Source: a virus
DNA: 32,331 nucleotides
Direction: 5' to 3' (one strand)
Virus record (IMG/VR): IMGVR_UViG_3300050121_000217
Span: 1 to 32,331 of that record
Positions 23,582-31,916 of this stretch are shown here, piece after piece. Position 1 is the stretch's first letter. The number at the start of each line of letters is the position of its first letter. The position numbers were made by a program, and so were the translations under genes. Under the pieces are notes generated by a model. That model did not search any database. It saw only the letters and a program-made list of their open reading frames with translations, and had not been told where the DNA came from.

Positions 23582-24484
23582 TTAATTACCTCCTGCTAAA
23601 GCAATATCTGATAAATCCTTTAGGAAAGTACCTGTGATAATTTTATCTTGTATAGGATTATCAAAATAAAAATCATAAGATACAACCCTTGTAATGAACG
23701 GTGTGCTGCCATTTATCGTTATGAAATCTCCAACATCAAAACTATCTTCTGTCATTACATTGGGAGGATAGTTTCTTTGCAAATTTACAATATCAACATC
23801 ACAAGAAATTACTGGGCTACCTTGCGTATAATCTGTAGTGCTTCTCAAATTAACTAAGTTATTACCAAAACTGAACACCGGGTCTGGTGGAAACCTTTGA
23901 TAACTAATTTGTGCAACTGCGTTGATTTGGAAATTATTAAAGTAAAATTCAAATCCAAAATATGAAGCAAGTTTCAGCAGAAGAGAGCGAACAGATATTT
24001 GCGTTGTACCTGTGTAAGTGAAAAAACCACCAGCAGTTGGGCTACCAATAGTCGTAAACTCTGCATTTGCACCCGACACATTTAAAATATCTGTAATTAT
24101 CATGTCTATTGAGCCTGTTGATGTGTAGCCCACATCAATCAAATAATTATTAAGCCTGTAACTAACGTGTTCTGCGGATATATTTATAACATTGTTGCTA
24201 CCGGTGTCTGAAACCATCCTTGATATGTCATACCTTTGGTCAACTGTTATGCCAAGTACTCCACTATCCGGAAGACCTGTTATTTCAAATATTGCTCCTT
24301 GTACTGCAAACCGACTACAAGGATTATCAATTGCAATGCTAAAATCAAGTGTATGCCCTCTCATAAGCTCTCTTTTACGAACCATATCAAAAGCTTTGTC
24401 TGTAATGCCAAGACAATTGTTTGGTGAGTTTTTGTTATAAAATTTTATTTTTTTATTTAGGTTTTCTAAAATTAAAAAAGCCAT
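23582..24484 (-). CDS. Tail hub/Tal-like protein (short, no hydrolase domain)
   Basis: The ATG at 24484 immediately follows the Dit stop codon, with GGAGTG just upstream. The 300 residues match the N-terminal hub region of phage tail proteins of the prophage endopeptidase tail group: an initial beta segment, ITDKAFDMVRKRELMRGHTL, HVSYRLNNYLID, then LLLKLASYFGFEFYFNNFQI and a closing beta segment with DVGDFITING. Longer relatives continue into a peptidase or fibre; here the protein stops and the separate 710-residue gene supplies the receptor end. It forms the trimeric hub below Dit at the tail tip. The assignment rests on position and fold-like pattern. Confidence 0.75.
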   Translation of the reverse strand: MAFLILENLNKKIKFYNKNSPNNCLGITDKAFDMVRKRELMRGHTLDFSIAIDNPCSRFAVQGAIFEITGLPDSGVLGITVDQRYDISRMVSDTGSNNVINISAEHVSYRLNNYLIDVGYTSTGSIDMIITDILNVSGANAEFTTIGSPTAGGFFTYTGTTQISVRSLLLKLASYFGFEFYFNNFQINAVAQISYQRFPPDPVFSFGNNLVNLRSTTDYTQGSPVISCDVDIVNLQRNYPPNVMTEDSFDVGDFITINGSTPFITRVVSYDFYFDNPIQDKIITGTFLKDLSDIALAGGN

Positions 24485-25309
24485 TTACACTCCCATCTGT
24501 GGTGATAAAGTCACCGCCACTGCTAAATTATTCGGAAAAGCTCCTGCAACGCCACTTATATTAATGATTGTATTTCCAGTCCATAAATCAAAAAAATCCA
24601 TTTTCGTAGGGTCTAAATACGGTAAAAAGTTTGAATTATCTGAAAGTTTTGTTACGGTCATTGCATCACAATCAATAGAAATTGTGTCCCATAGTACCGC
24701 TTGTAAGATTTTAAAACTATGACCGTTATATACCAACGTTGTATTAACTGGTATATAACCGATTATTTTAATCATTGGCTTTACCGTCTTATTTCCTGTG
24801 ACCACAAATTTCATATCACCGTTTGTAGAAAAATCTTGAACATAGGTAAGTCCGTCTGAATCAAGGGTTGCTGTATTATATAACAAATTGGCAGGTGTTA
24901 GATAAACACCATTTAACTTCGCCCAAGGTGGATTACACTCAAATTGTATTTGCCCTATTTTCCTATCTTGTGTATTCACAAAGCTTATCGAAGAATATAC
25001 TTTAGCCATATAATAACGGTCTGAAGTATCATCAAATGATAATTGCTTTGATTGTCCACATATATTTGATAACCAAGCAACAATATTATCAGTATTTAAT
25101 CGAAGTTCATCATAGGTTCCATCAAAATATATATCTGTTGTGATTACACGAACCCCATAACCACCAATGCCAAAATCAATAACTCCATCAAATCCTGAAA
25201 TTTGCTTTACGTATTTTTGTTGTTCTGGTAATAGACTGTGTGTTTCTGTATCACATGATAGATCAAAATAGGAGCTATGTATTCCACCATAAGTAAATCC
25301 ACCTATCAA
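24485..25309 (-). CDS. Distal tail protein (Dit-like)
   Basis: Translation begins at a TTG whose bases overlap the tape-measure stop (TTGA), with GGGGGTG upstream. The 274-residue product starts GGFTYGGIHSSYFDL, the typical first strand of Dit proteins (SPP1 gp19.1 type), and contains a double-beta-barrel N-terminal half (GGYGVRVITTDIYFDGTYDE, then WLSNICGQSKQLSFDD). A galectin-like C-terminal half has NGDMKFVVTGNKTVKPMIKI. Dit hexamers join the tail tube end to the hub. It lies between tape measure and hub, the usual siphovirus order. Confidence 0.85.
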   Translation of the reverse strand: MIGGFTYGGIHSSYFDLSCDTETHSLLPEQQKYVKQISGFDGVIDFGIGGYGVRVITTDIYFDGTYDELRLNTDNIVAWLSNICGQSKQLSFDDTSDRYYMAKVYSSISFVNTQDRKIGQIQFECNPPWAKLNGVYLTPANLLYNTATLDSDGLTYVQDFSTNGDMKFVVTGNKTVKPMIKIIGYIPVNTTLVYNGHSFKILQAVLWDTISIDCDAMTVTKLSDNSNFLPYLDPTKMDFFDLWTGNTIINISGVAGAFPNNLAVAVTLSPQMGV

Positions 25310-27705
25310 GCTGTCACCCCCTGTGCTCTATTTCTTGACTGAGTTTGATTTGCAATTGCTTGTGATACAAGTGGTGATATTATTCGTGACAACTCTTTTT
25401 CACCTATTTTTATAACATTCACAAGTTGCCCAGCACCATAATTGTTTGTATTATTAACTGTTTGCCCTGCGGTATTTCCGTTTGCAGTAATACCCGATTG
25501 TATATTCATGTTGCCTACTGATGTGAGTCCTTGCATAGCTAAGGCTGCCTTTTTAGTAGTAGCTTGTATGCCCTCAACCACTCCAAGACCTAAGAAATGA
25601 CCGATTTCATCTCTCATTACTCCAGATGGGGATTTTATATTGAAGAAGCTTTTAAATCCGTCCATTATGCCTTTTCCTGCTTTTTGAACACCACTCCATA
25701 TTGCAGAGCCTGCGTTTGTCATGCCATCGATAATTCCCTGAATAATAGCAAGTCCAAGTTTTCCCCAATCATAGTTTTGGAACTTATCTTGAATTTTTGT
25801 GATGAGTTTAATAATTCCTCCGATTATTTGAGGAATCGCTTGAATAAGTCCAGTTACAATTGCAGCTATTATTTCAATAGCAGCAGTAATTAAAAGTTGT
25901 ATGTTATCGGGATTTGTAAGAAAATCAATTAAAGTAATTATGATTTGAATTGCCGCATCTATGAGTTGTGGTAATGCTTTAACTATACCCTCCACTAATG
26001 ATTTGATAAGTTTTGGCACTGCTTTAATAAGCTCTGGTAAAGCTACTATTAGTCCATCTACTAAAGCTAAAATAATCGCAATTGCAGCATCAATAAGTTG
26101 TGGCAATGCTTTTATTAAAGCACCCACAATAGCTATAATGATTTTAGGTATCTCTTTAATAAGCGTTGGTAATGCTTGTGCTAAACCGTTAATAAGAGCA
26201 AGTATTATTTGTATGGCAGCATCTATTAGCTGTGGTAGTGCCTTAACCAGTGCATCAACTAATGACACGATAAGTTTTACAGCCATTGGAATCAGTTTAG
26301 GCAATGCTTTTACTATTCCGTCAACCAGTGTTTGTATCATTGTTATAGCAGCATTTATAAGCATTACGCCATTCTTATCAAGTAATCCTATAAATGCATT
26401 TAGAAGCTGTATTACTCCATTTGTTAAAGCAGGGATAACAATAGGCACCGCCTTAACCAGTGCGTTTACAATAGATGTTAAAACCTTTACAACAACAGGC
26501 ACTAGCTTTGTAACTCCGCTTGAAATGCTTGAAATTCCACTCACAAGCCCATCACTCAAAGTTTTACCAAAAGCATCAAAATTACCTGTTTTGAGTGCTG
26601 TGCTCAAATTTACAGCTAGGTTTTGTGCGAGTGAAACAAAGCCTTGTAATTGTGGCATTAATGCACCTGCAAGAGAGCTCGCCATACCACTTGCACTCAG
26701 TTTTAACGCTTCAATGTTATCGCCAAATTTATCAAGGCTTTCGTTTGTTTCATTTGATATTACCGCACCGGTTTTATGAGCTTCATCTGATAATTTTGCA
26801 AGTTCTGCACCACCTGCGTTTATAATTGGGTTTAAATCCATAGCAGACTTTCCGAATAGTTTTAATGCCAAAGCATTTCGTTCAGTTATGTTACTCATTC
26901 CGTGTAACTTATCAAGAGTTTCCGTAAAAACTTGATTACTGTTTCTTAAATGACCATCACTGCCAACAACGGACACGCCTAGTTGTTTGAATGCATCTGC
27001 CTGAGTTCCTGTACCTTTTTCTGCTGCTGACATTGCTTTTATAAGCTTTGACTGACTTCCAGTAATGCTCTCAATTGATACATCAAGTTTAGTTCCTGCA
27101 TATGTTAATTCTTGTATGCGTTCAGCAGACAGTCCATACTTTTCTGCCATTGTTTGCACTTGATCTGCATTTTCAGCAGATTTCATAACCATTCCACCAA
27201 TACCAACTGCTGCAGCTCCAACTGCAGCACCCATTCCAGCAACGGCAGTTACCATACCTTTGGCGGCTGTACTTACACCATTCTTCAACTTTTCAAAGTG
27301 TTCACCCAAATTGAGGGTTGATTTACTTGTCTGTTCTTCATGGCTTTCAACAGTTTCAAGCCTTGTCGCACAATCTGATAATTCTCTGTTATTTGCATTA
27401 AGCCTCTGTGTTTCATTATTAAGCCGAATTTCAAGCTCTTGTGCGGCTCTGCTTGTAGCACCTTCTGCAGCAGCAACACGTTCATATTCGCCCCTTAGGT
27501 TTGCCACTTTTTGTTGTTGTAAAGTAATTAACTGATTAAGTGAAGAAGTACGTTGTTCTATGCCTTGTGCAGAAGCACCCCAATCACCAAGTGAAGCAGC
27601 ACTGGCTCTAAATCCACTTTCAACCACTCGCATACTACGATTAATCTCTGCCATTTGAGTTTTAAAATCTGTTGTATCTGCACTTATTCGTGTGCTTATT
27701 GCCAT
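25306..27705 (-). CDS. Tail tape measure protein with long hydrophobic repeat region
   Basis: The ATG at 27705 has AGGAGGTG upstream. Of 799 residues, about 1-130 are a coiled coil (MAISTRISADTTDFKTQMAE, then Glu/Arg-rich heptads). A glycine/alanine hydrophobic segment follows (AVAGMGAAVGAAAVGIGGM), then the phage tape-measure core (YGLSAERIQELTYAGTKLDV, later LKLFGKSAMDLNPII). From about 395 to 640 there is an unusual series of leucine/isoleucine-rich helices with ALPQLIDAA(I)xII and NGL/DGL. After that comes GAIWSGVQKAGKGIMDGFKS-type sequence with NIKSPSGVMRDEIGHFLGLG, a frequent tape-measure ending. It sets tail length and is ejected with DNA. Its length suggests a tail of roughly 120 nm by the usual ~1.5 Å per residue rule. 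Confidence 0.93.
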   Translation of the reverse strand: MAISTRISADTTDFKTQMAEINRSMRVVESGFRASAASLGDWGASAQGIEQRTSSLNQLITLQQQKVANLRGEYERVAAAEGATSRAAQELEIRLNNETQRLNANNRELSDCATRLETVESHEEQTSKSTLNLGEHFEKLKNGVSTAAKGMVTAVAGMGAAVGAAAVGIGGMVMKSAENADQVQTMAEKYGLSAERIQELTYAGTKLDVSIESITGSQSKLIKAMSAAEKGTGTQADAFKQLGVSVVGSDGHLRNSNQVFTETLDKLHGMSNITERNALALKLFGKSAMDLNPIINAGGAELAKLSDEAHKTGAVISNETNESLDKFGDNIEALKLSASGMASSLAGALMPQLQGFVSLAQNLAVNLSTALKTGNFDAFGKTLSDGLVSGISSISSGVTKLVPVVVKVLTSIVNALVKAVPIVIPALTNGVIQLLNAFIGLLDKNGVMLINAAITMIQTLVDGIVKALPKLIPMAVKLIVSLVDALVKALPQLIDAAIQIILALINGLAQALPTLIKEIPKIIIAIVGALIKALPQLIDAAIAIILALVDGLIVALPELIKAVPKLIKSLVEGIVKALPQLIDAAIQIIITLIDFLTNPDNIQLLITAAIEIIAAIVTGLIQAIPQIIGGIIKLITKIQDKFQNYDWGKLGLAIIQGIIDGMTNAGSAIWSGVQKAGKGIMDGFKSFFNIKSPSGVMRDEIGHFLGLGVVEGIQATTKKAALAMQGLTSVGNMNIQSGITANGNTAGQTVNNTNNYGAGQLVNVIKIGEKELSRIISPLVSQAIANQTQSRNRAQGVTA
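25940..26260 (-). repeat. 132-bp (44-residue) internal repeats in the tape measure gene
   Basis: Copies of the segment encoding ALPQLIDAA recur at about 25955, 26087 and 26219, exactly 132 bp apart. The alternate half (PTLIKEIPKII, PELIKAVPKLI) is related, so the true unit is near 22 residues. Base identity is high enough that unequal recombination could change copy number. Confidence 0.75.
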
Positions 27706-27718
27706 GGTGCTTCACCTC

Positions 27719-27979
27719 CTAGTGTAACTTGTTTAATAATTCTGACGTACCCCCTGTGACTTTCCTATATGGCTTTCCATCACGATAGACAATGCCACCG
27801 TTTGTTTCTGCTTGTAAACTACCTTTACCATGTGTGTTTGCAAACCAAGTATAAAAGGGGAGTAATGTTTCAATATCTGTTTCATCAAGGTCTTTTAGGT
27901 TCGTTGCAGGGATGAGCTGCATTACTCTGTATTCAAACTCATAAATCCAATAATATAGCGGAGAAGTATTTTCTACTTC
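27719..27979 (-). CDS. C-terminal part of tail assembly chaperone, reached by -1 frameshift
   Basis: The frame is open through GGC GGG GAA GTA GAA and encodes EVENTSPLYYWIYEFEYRVM followed by the sequence up to LLNKLH before the stop at 27719. The upstream chaperone gene ends ATG GCG GGG AAG TAG; a -1 slip on the GGGG run (27979-27982) enters this frame two codons before its stop. This gives a ~190-residue long form as in lambda gpG/gpGT. A separate start at the internal ATG near 27922 lacks a ribosome binding site. The long form links tail tube subunits to the tape measure. The gene order supports this assignment. Confidence 0.75.
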   Translation of the reverse strand, partial: EVENTSPLYYWIYEFEYRVMQLIPATNLKDLDETDIETLLPFYTWFANTHGKGSLQAETNGGIVYRDGKPYRKVTGGTSELLNKLH

Positions 27980-28287
27980 CCCGCCATTGCGTTTGGGATG
28001 CTACCACTCATCATTGAAGCGGCACGAACTGTGATTGCACCAATTACAGACATAACGTCACCAATATCCATGTATTTATCAATATCCGCAATGGTGAGTT
28101 TATCTCCAAATATTTCACACAATAAGTCCGCCATGCTATCCATATCCTTATCACTTATGTTTGCTTTATCTAAATCCTTAAACTTCAAGGCTTTTTTAAG
28201 AATCCCCCAAGGAATTATCCTTCTTGAGTGTTCTGCAATGATTTCATCGTTTTCATCATACAAGGTTACTTTTATTGGCTCTGCCAT
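27973..28287 (-). CDS. Tail assembly chaperone (gpG-like short form)
   Basis: The ATG at 28287 follows GGAGTGAT. The 104-residue acidic, helical protein begins AEPIKVTLYDENDEIIAEHS and ends MMSGSIPNAMAGK. It lies between the major tail protein and tape measure genes, the fixed position of tail chaperones in siphoviruses. It binds the tape measure and recruits tube protein during assembly. Its last codons carry the slippery GGGG that yields the long form. Confidence 0.8.
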   Translation of the reverse strand: MAEPIKVTLYDENDEIIAEHSRRIIPWGILKKALKFKDLDKANISDKDMDSMADLLCEIFGDKLTIADIDKYMDIGDVMSVIGAITVRAASMMSGSIPNAMAGK

Positions 28288-28308
28288 ATAATCACTCCAA
28301 TATATTTA

Positions 28309-29232
28309 TTATGCTGTTGTAAATTTTATAATAGTTGCTGCAAGAGTTTGACCATAAATATCACGGACTGCAGTAATAATAATATTGTAAACAGTAGCTG
28401 CAGTTAGATTGCCGGTGCAATTAACAGTAACTATTTTCCCAAATGCATCAACACTTAAAGTTGCTGCAACAACACTGCTATCTGTGGTTTTTACAAGTGT
28501 AATAGCACTATAATTTGCAAGTGCATTATTAAAGGTTAATACTGGTTTTGTACTAATCACAACAGCCGTTGCATTATTAAGTGGGTTTGCTGTTATAGTT
28601 ATTGCCGCAGGAGTAGTGCCCACTGTAAGTGGGGTTTGTACTTGATTAAACCAGTTAGTAGCTCCTGTGAATGCAACGTCATTTGTATCTGCAAAAATAG
28701 ATTTGACTGACTTTGTGGTTGCATCAGGAAGTGTAAACAAGTACTCTGTATAAATTGCGGTGTATTCCAAATCCACAGTTTTAACGTCCACCTTTTCAGC
28801 TACAGTTTTTGCACCAGTGGATTTAATAGAAAACTTTCCTTTTAGAAACTGGAAATACTGATATATGTTTAAATCTGCATCAATCATAAGCCTTCCGCTA
28901 ACTGCAAAATACGGTCTTTCATTTACGTTTGCAGCATCAATCATAATACCTTTAGAGGCGTCATATGGTTTTCCAGTATAAAGGGCAACCTTTGAAACAG
29001 GTACACCGCTTATAACTATTTTTACTGTTGTTTCGCCATCTCGGACCCTTATTTTCTTAGATACATTGTCATAGTACCCTATACTTGTATCTATTTTTGC
29101 ATCCATCTGAATTTCACCTGCAGGAGCAAGATACGATACAGCACCTGCAATATATCCAAGAGATGTATCGCTTGTGACCTGAGCCACATTTAAACTATCA
29201 ATACCAACAATCTCGCCATATTGATTATCCAT
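28309..29232 (-). CDS. Major tail (tube) protein with C-terminal Ig-like domain
   Basis: The ATG at 29232 follows GAGAGGAT. Residues 1-205 form a beta-rich tube protein (SLNVAQVTSDTSLGYIAGAV, then KKIRVRDGETTVKIVISGVP, then LDADLNIYQYFQF-like segments). Residues ~210-307 are a bacterial Ig-like SbsA-type domain (ITANPLNNATAVVISTKPVL, DAFGKIVTVNCTGNLTAATV, and DIYGQTLAATIIKFTTA). Such domains decorate the outside of phage tails and may bind host surface sugars. Position and size agree with a siphovirus tube protein of about 300 residues. Confidence 0.85.
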   Translation of the reverse strand: MDNQYGEIVGIDSLNVAQVTSDTSLGYIAGAVSYLAPAGEIQMDAKIDTSIGYYDNVSKKIRVRDGETTVKIVISGVPVSKVALYTGKPYDASKGIMIDAANVNERPYFAVSGRLMIDADLNIYQYFQFLKGKFSIKSTGAKTVAEKVDVKTVDLEYTAIYTEYLFTLPDATTKSVKSIFADTNDVAFTGATNWFNQVQTPLTVGTTPAAITITANPLNNATAVVISTKPVLTFNNALANYSAITLVKTTDSSVVAATLSVDAFGKIVTVNCTGNLTAATVYNIIITAVRDIYGQTLAATIIKFTTA

Positions 29233-29236
29233 TCAT

Positions 29237-29596
29237 TCAAATCCTCTCAAAAAAATTAAATTCCCCACGCCACCCATAATGGTTGGTATCTGGGAAATAC
29301 GGTGTGTTTGTGCCACCACCTGTGGCATTTGAAAAACCCGCTATTTTCATAGCGAGTATTATTGTTTCTGGTACATTTTCAAGTAAACTACCATCTCTTG
29401 TGTAAAAGCTCACTTGCACTGTGTTGCTTCTGCTTGTTTCCCTATTATCAGCAAAGGAGGGGCTCTCACTATGAATTACTTGATATACGATAAAAGCATC
29501 AGGCAATTGTGCAGTAGTATCATAAAATCTTGCGGCTTCCACGTGGTAGCCGATATATTGCAGTGCAACATATGTTTTTTTATAAATACTACTCAA
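29237..29596 (-). CDS. Tail terminator/tail-completion protein candidate
   Basis: The frame starts at a TTG (29596) within the end of the HK97-gp10-like gene (8-nt overlap), with an AGGAAGCAGG-like stretch upstream. The 119 residues (YVALQYIGYHVEAARFYDTT, later NTVQVSFYTRDGS and TPYFPDTNHYGWRGEFNFFE) show the alpha/beta pattern and the position of tail terminator proteins, just before the major tail gene. Function is inferred mainly from gene order. The TTG start is unusual but is the only good choice near the overlap. Confidence 0.7.
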   Translation of the reverse strand: MSSIYKKTYVALQYIGYHVEAARFYDTTAQLPDAFIVYQVIHSESPSFADNRETSRSNTVQVSFYTRDGSLLENVPETIILAMKIAGFSNATGGGTNTPYFPDTNHYGWRGEFNFFERI

Positions 29597-30008
29597 AAGG
29601 CATACCTGCTTCCTTTAATACTTCAATCATAATGCGTTTTATCCTTGCTTTACTGAATGCTTTTTTCATTACTGGATCTGCTGGCATTGTGGGAGTTCCA
29701 TATTCAACAAACACAGCATGCCAGGATTCTGGACCAGTTATAGTGTCTATTCCTACATATACATAGGTTCTATTACCTTCTTGTTTTATGTCTCCAATAA
29801 TAACCCCTTCAAGAGTAGCTCCAGTGAGCTTATGTTTAATTGCCCATTTGCGAATATCCTCATAGGCTGGAATAGCTGCTTTTTCAACCGCTTTTTTTAA
29901 AGCTTCATCAATGTTTCTGCCTGCATCTTCAATTTCTTTAAGATATTCATCAAGCCCTGTTAGTTCAAATCGTACTATGGGCAGATTACTTGGGGTGAGT
30001 ATTGCCAT
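29589..30008 (-). CDS. HK97-gp10-family phage protein
   Basis: The ATG at 30008 overlaps the stop of the head-closure gene by one base (TAATG). The 139 residues contain FELTGLDEYLKEIEDAGRNI and the later HAVFVEYGTPTMPADPVMKK, the family's hallmark E-(F/Y)GTxxMPAxPFxxxA pattern. It takes part in head-tail joining or tail completion. The coupling and order match other HK97-like phages. Confidence 0.9.
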   Translation of the reverse strand: MAILTPSNLPIVRFELTGLDEYLKEIEDAGRNIDEALKKAVEKAAIPAYEDIRKWAIKHKLTGATLEGVIIGDIKQEGNRTYVYVGIDTITGPESWHAVFVEYGTPTMPADPVMKKAFSKARIKRIMIEVLKEAGMPFE

Positions 30009-30373
30009 TATGCATTTACCATCGCTTTCACCTTGATTTGCATAAACCTATGTCTTTGATCCACATCATCAATTCCAACTATTTGATAAACCATGCCATC
30101 GTCTCTGATTATTCTGCAAGTATTTGTAATTGCGAAGTTGTATCTTACTGTTACAGTAGCAGAGTTTTTAACTTGTGCGCTTTCAGCTACCCATACTTCA
30201 TTACCAAAAGCATTCTGCCATTTTGCAAATATATATTTTGGTTGTTCTGTATCAGAAATGTTACCAATATCAACCCAAATGTCTTTATTAAAGCCACTTG
30301 AACCAATCGTTTTAAGGTTATGTTGTATTCTGATTCTTGTTCTAAGTTCACCGATACTTATTTTTATAGGCAC
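30008..30373 (-). CDS. Phage head closure protein (head-tail adaptor)
   Basis: The start is a GTG at 30373 with AGGAGGG about 10 bases upstream. The 121-residue beta-barrel protein has ELRTRIRIQHNLKTIGSSGF, then WVDIGNI and a C-terminal IIRDDGMVYQIVGIDDVDQR, the usual SPP1 gp16/HK97 head-closure pattern. It forms the ring that seals the connector after packaging. The stop couples to the next gene. Confidence 0.9.
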   Translation of the reverse strand: MPIKISIGELRTRIRIQHNLKTIGSSGFNKDIWVDIGNISDTEQPKYIFAKWQNAFGNEVWVAESAQVKNSATVTVRYNFAITNTCRIIRDDGMVYQIVGIDDVDQRHRFMQIKVKAMVNA

Positions 30374-30387
30374 AATATCACACCCTC

Positions 30388-30663
30388 CTAAAACATCTCA
30401 AGCCGTATACTGGAAAGTAGTATTTTAAGGCTTTTTAAAAGTTCATCATAATTTGCAGTTTCTCTGTTCTCAAATAGATAAGCAACTGAAAAGAGCATAG
30501 ATGTTTTTATTATTTCTGGTACTTCTTCAAACTCTGAGATCTTAAACCTTAAAATATCCTCACAGAGGTTCTCGGCAGTTAAAATAAGGCTTTGGATGAG
30601 GGCATCCTCATCAGTATTCTCAAGCCTTAAATATTGTTTTGCTTGCTCAAGTGTAATAACCAT
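30388..30663 (-). CDS. Head-tail connector protein (gp6-like)
   Basis: The ATG at 30663 is preceded by GGTGAGGGT. The 91-residue helical protein opens VITLEQAKQYLRLENTDEDA and has LILTAENLCEDILRF and MLFSVAYLFENRETANYDEL, typical of HK97 gp6 connector proteins, which form a ring under the portal. It lies between the capsid and head-closure genes, as expected. Confidence 0.9.
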   Translation of the reverse strand: MVITLEQAKQYLRLENTDEDALIQSLILTAENLCEDILRFKISEFEEVPEIIKTSMLFSVAYLFENRETANYDELLKSLKILLSSIRLEMF

Positions 30664-30704
30664 ACCCTCACCGTCCTTTCGACACTGTTATTTAAAAAAT
30701 GTCT

Positions 30705-31901
30705 TTATGCTTTCATTTGAAGAATTTTTATTGCTTCGCTCAGAGTAAGTTTTCCGTCAACTCTTTGTGTTGCTCTAAACCCTACTTGTCCCGTTGCAGC
30801 ATAAAGCTCATTTAAGCGCTGAAATGCTCTGCCTTGTCTATCGGCAATCCAGTAATACGAATAATCGCCGAACGAGATAGTTTTAGCAGCAGCTTCTATT
30901 GTAGGGACATAGGTTGATGTCTTTACTGGTCTATTGAGGATTGTATCCGGTTGTCCTGCTTGAATTGACGGTTGCCACAAGTATTGATTTGTATTATCTT
31001 TGAGTTTTCTAATGGCTTTAATAGTTGAATCGTTGGTTAGAAACACTGCATTCTTGCGGTATGGTTCTCTTAAGCTATGATACAAATCTATTAGCTCATC
31101 AAACGTAATTGTTGTGGTACTTGCAGTAGTTACACCCAGTTCACCGCTTGTGAAAATACCAGTAGGTTTTGCCGTACCGTTTCCTGTGATAAAGGCTTCC
31201 TCTTCAGCTCTACCAATTCTGCGTGCAAATTCGCGAGCAATGTATGAAGCTAAATCAAACACACTATCGTTTAGGAGTTCTTCAGATATTTTAAGCATAG
31301 TGGTAAGTTTATGAGCACCGATAGTTACAAGACCAAATGCATTATCAGCTTCGTGCATTGGTGCTTCTTCATCTGTCCAATCAGCAGTACCTTTTGATGC
31401 CACAACAGGTATTTTTTTATCACCGCTTGATGTTGTAATAACATTTGCAAGCTGTCTGATTATATTTACATCATTGAGGGATTCGATGAGTGTTGCTTCA
31501 AATTCATCAGGAGCAAGGACGCCACCTTCAGAATCTGTTCCAACTTGCAGAGCATTTTGGACATCAAAGCTGTTTTTGTTTCTCATGGATTTCCAGAATG
31601 CCTGTTTGTATTCGTCCGTTGCTCTTGGACGGATATTCTCTGCCTTTAAATCAATTGATGCATTTGGTTTTGTAAATATTGGTGAATTAACAGGCTTTGA
31701 AAGCTCTAAATCGAGTGTCTGTTGTCTTTCAAGCCTCTCAATTTCTTTACCGAGATTTACAACATCGGATTCCATCTTTTCATAAGTTACTGTGTCCTCT
31801 GCTGAAATCAGTCCATCATTGCCACGTTTTGTGTCCAGAAATGACTTAGTGGTATCCCATGCCTTTGCTCTCTTTTCACGTAATTCTAAAATTTTACTCA
31901 T
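30705..31901 (-). CDS. HK97-family major capsid protein
   Basis: I chose the ATG at 31901 over that at 31907 because AGGAGG lies 8 bases upstream of it and only 2 from the other. In 398 residues the N-terminal ~100 form the coiled-coil scaffold (delta) domain, normally removed by the prohead protease. The capsid fold follows with GGVLAPDEFEATLIESLNDV, KTIPVVA-type and TMLKISEELLNDSVFDLASY segments, ARRIGRAEEEAFITGNGTAK, and FRATQRVDGKLTLSEAIKIL at the end. The ClpP-like gene upstream fits this maturation. No defect is visible. Confidence 0.96.
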   Translation of the reverse strand: MSKILELREKRAKAWDTTKSFLDTKRGNDGLISAEDTVTYEKMESDVVNLGKEIERLERQQTLDLELSKPVNSPIFTKPNASIDLKAENIRPRATDEYKQAFWKSMRNKNSFDVQNALQVGTDSEGGVLAPDEFEATLIESLNDVNIIRQLANVITTSSGDKKIPVVASKGTADWTDEEAPMHEADNAFGLVTIGAHKLTTMLKISEELLNDSVFDLASYIAREFARRIGRAEEEAFITGNGTAKPTGIFTSGELGVTTASTTTITFDELIDLYHSLREPYRKNAVFLTNDSTIKAIRKLKDNTNQYLWQPSIQAGQPDTILNRPVKTSTYVPTIEAAAKTISFGDYSYYWIADRQGRAFQRLNELYAATGQVGFRATQRVDGKLTLSEAIKILQMKA

Positions 31902-31916
31902 TTTCATTTCCTCCTG

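Noticed and set aside
25597-27535. Plus-strand open frames opposite the tape measure gene, one of 272 residues
   Set aside because: The long antisense frame reflects the repeat-rich, biased codons of the tape measure; no start signals or recognisable domains.
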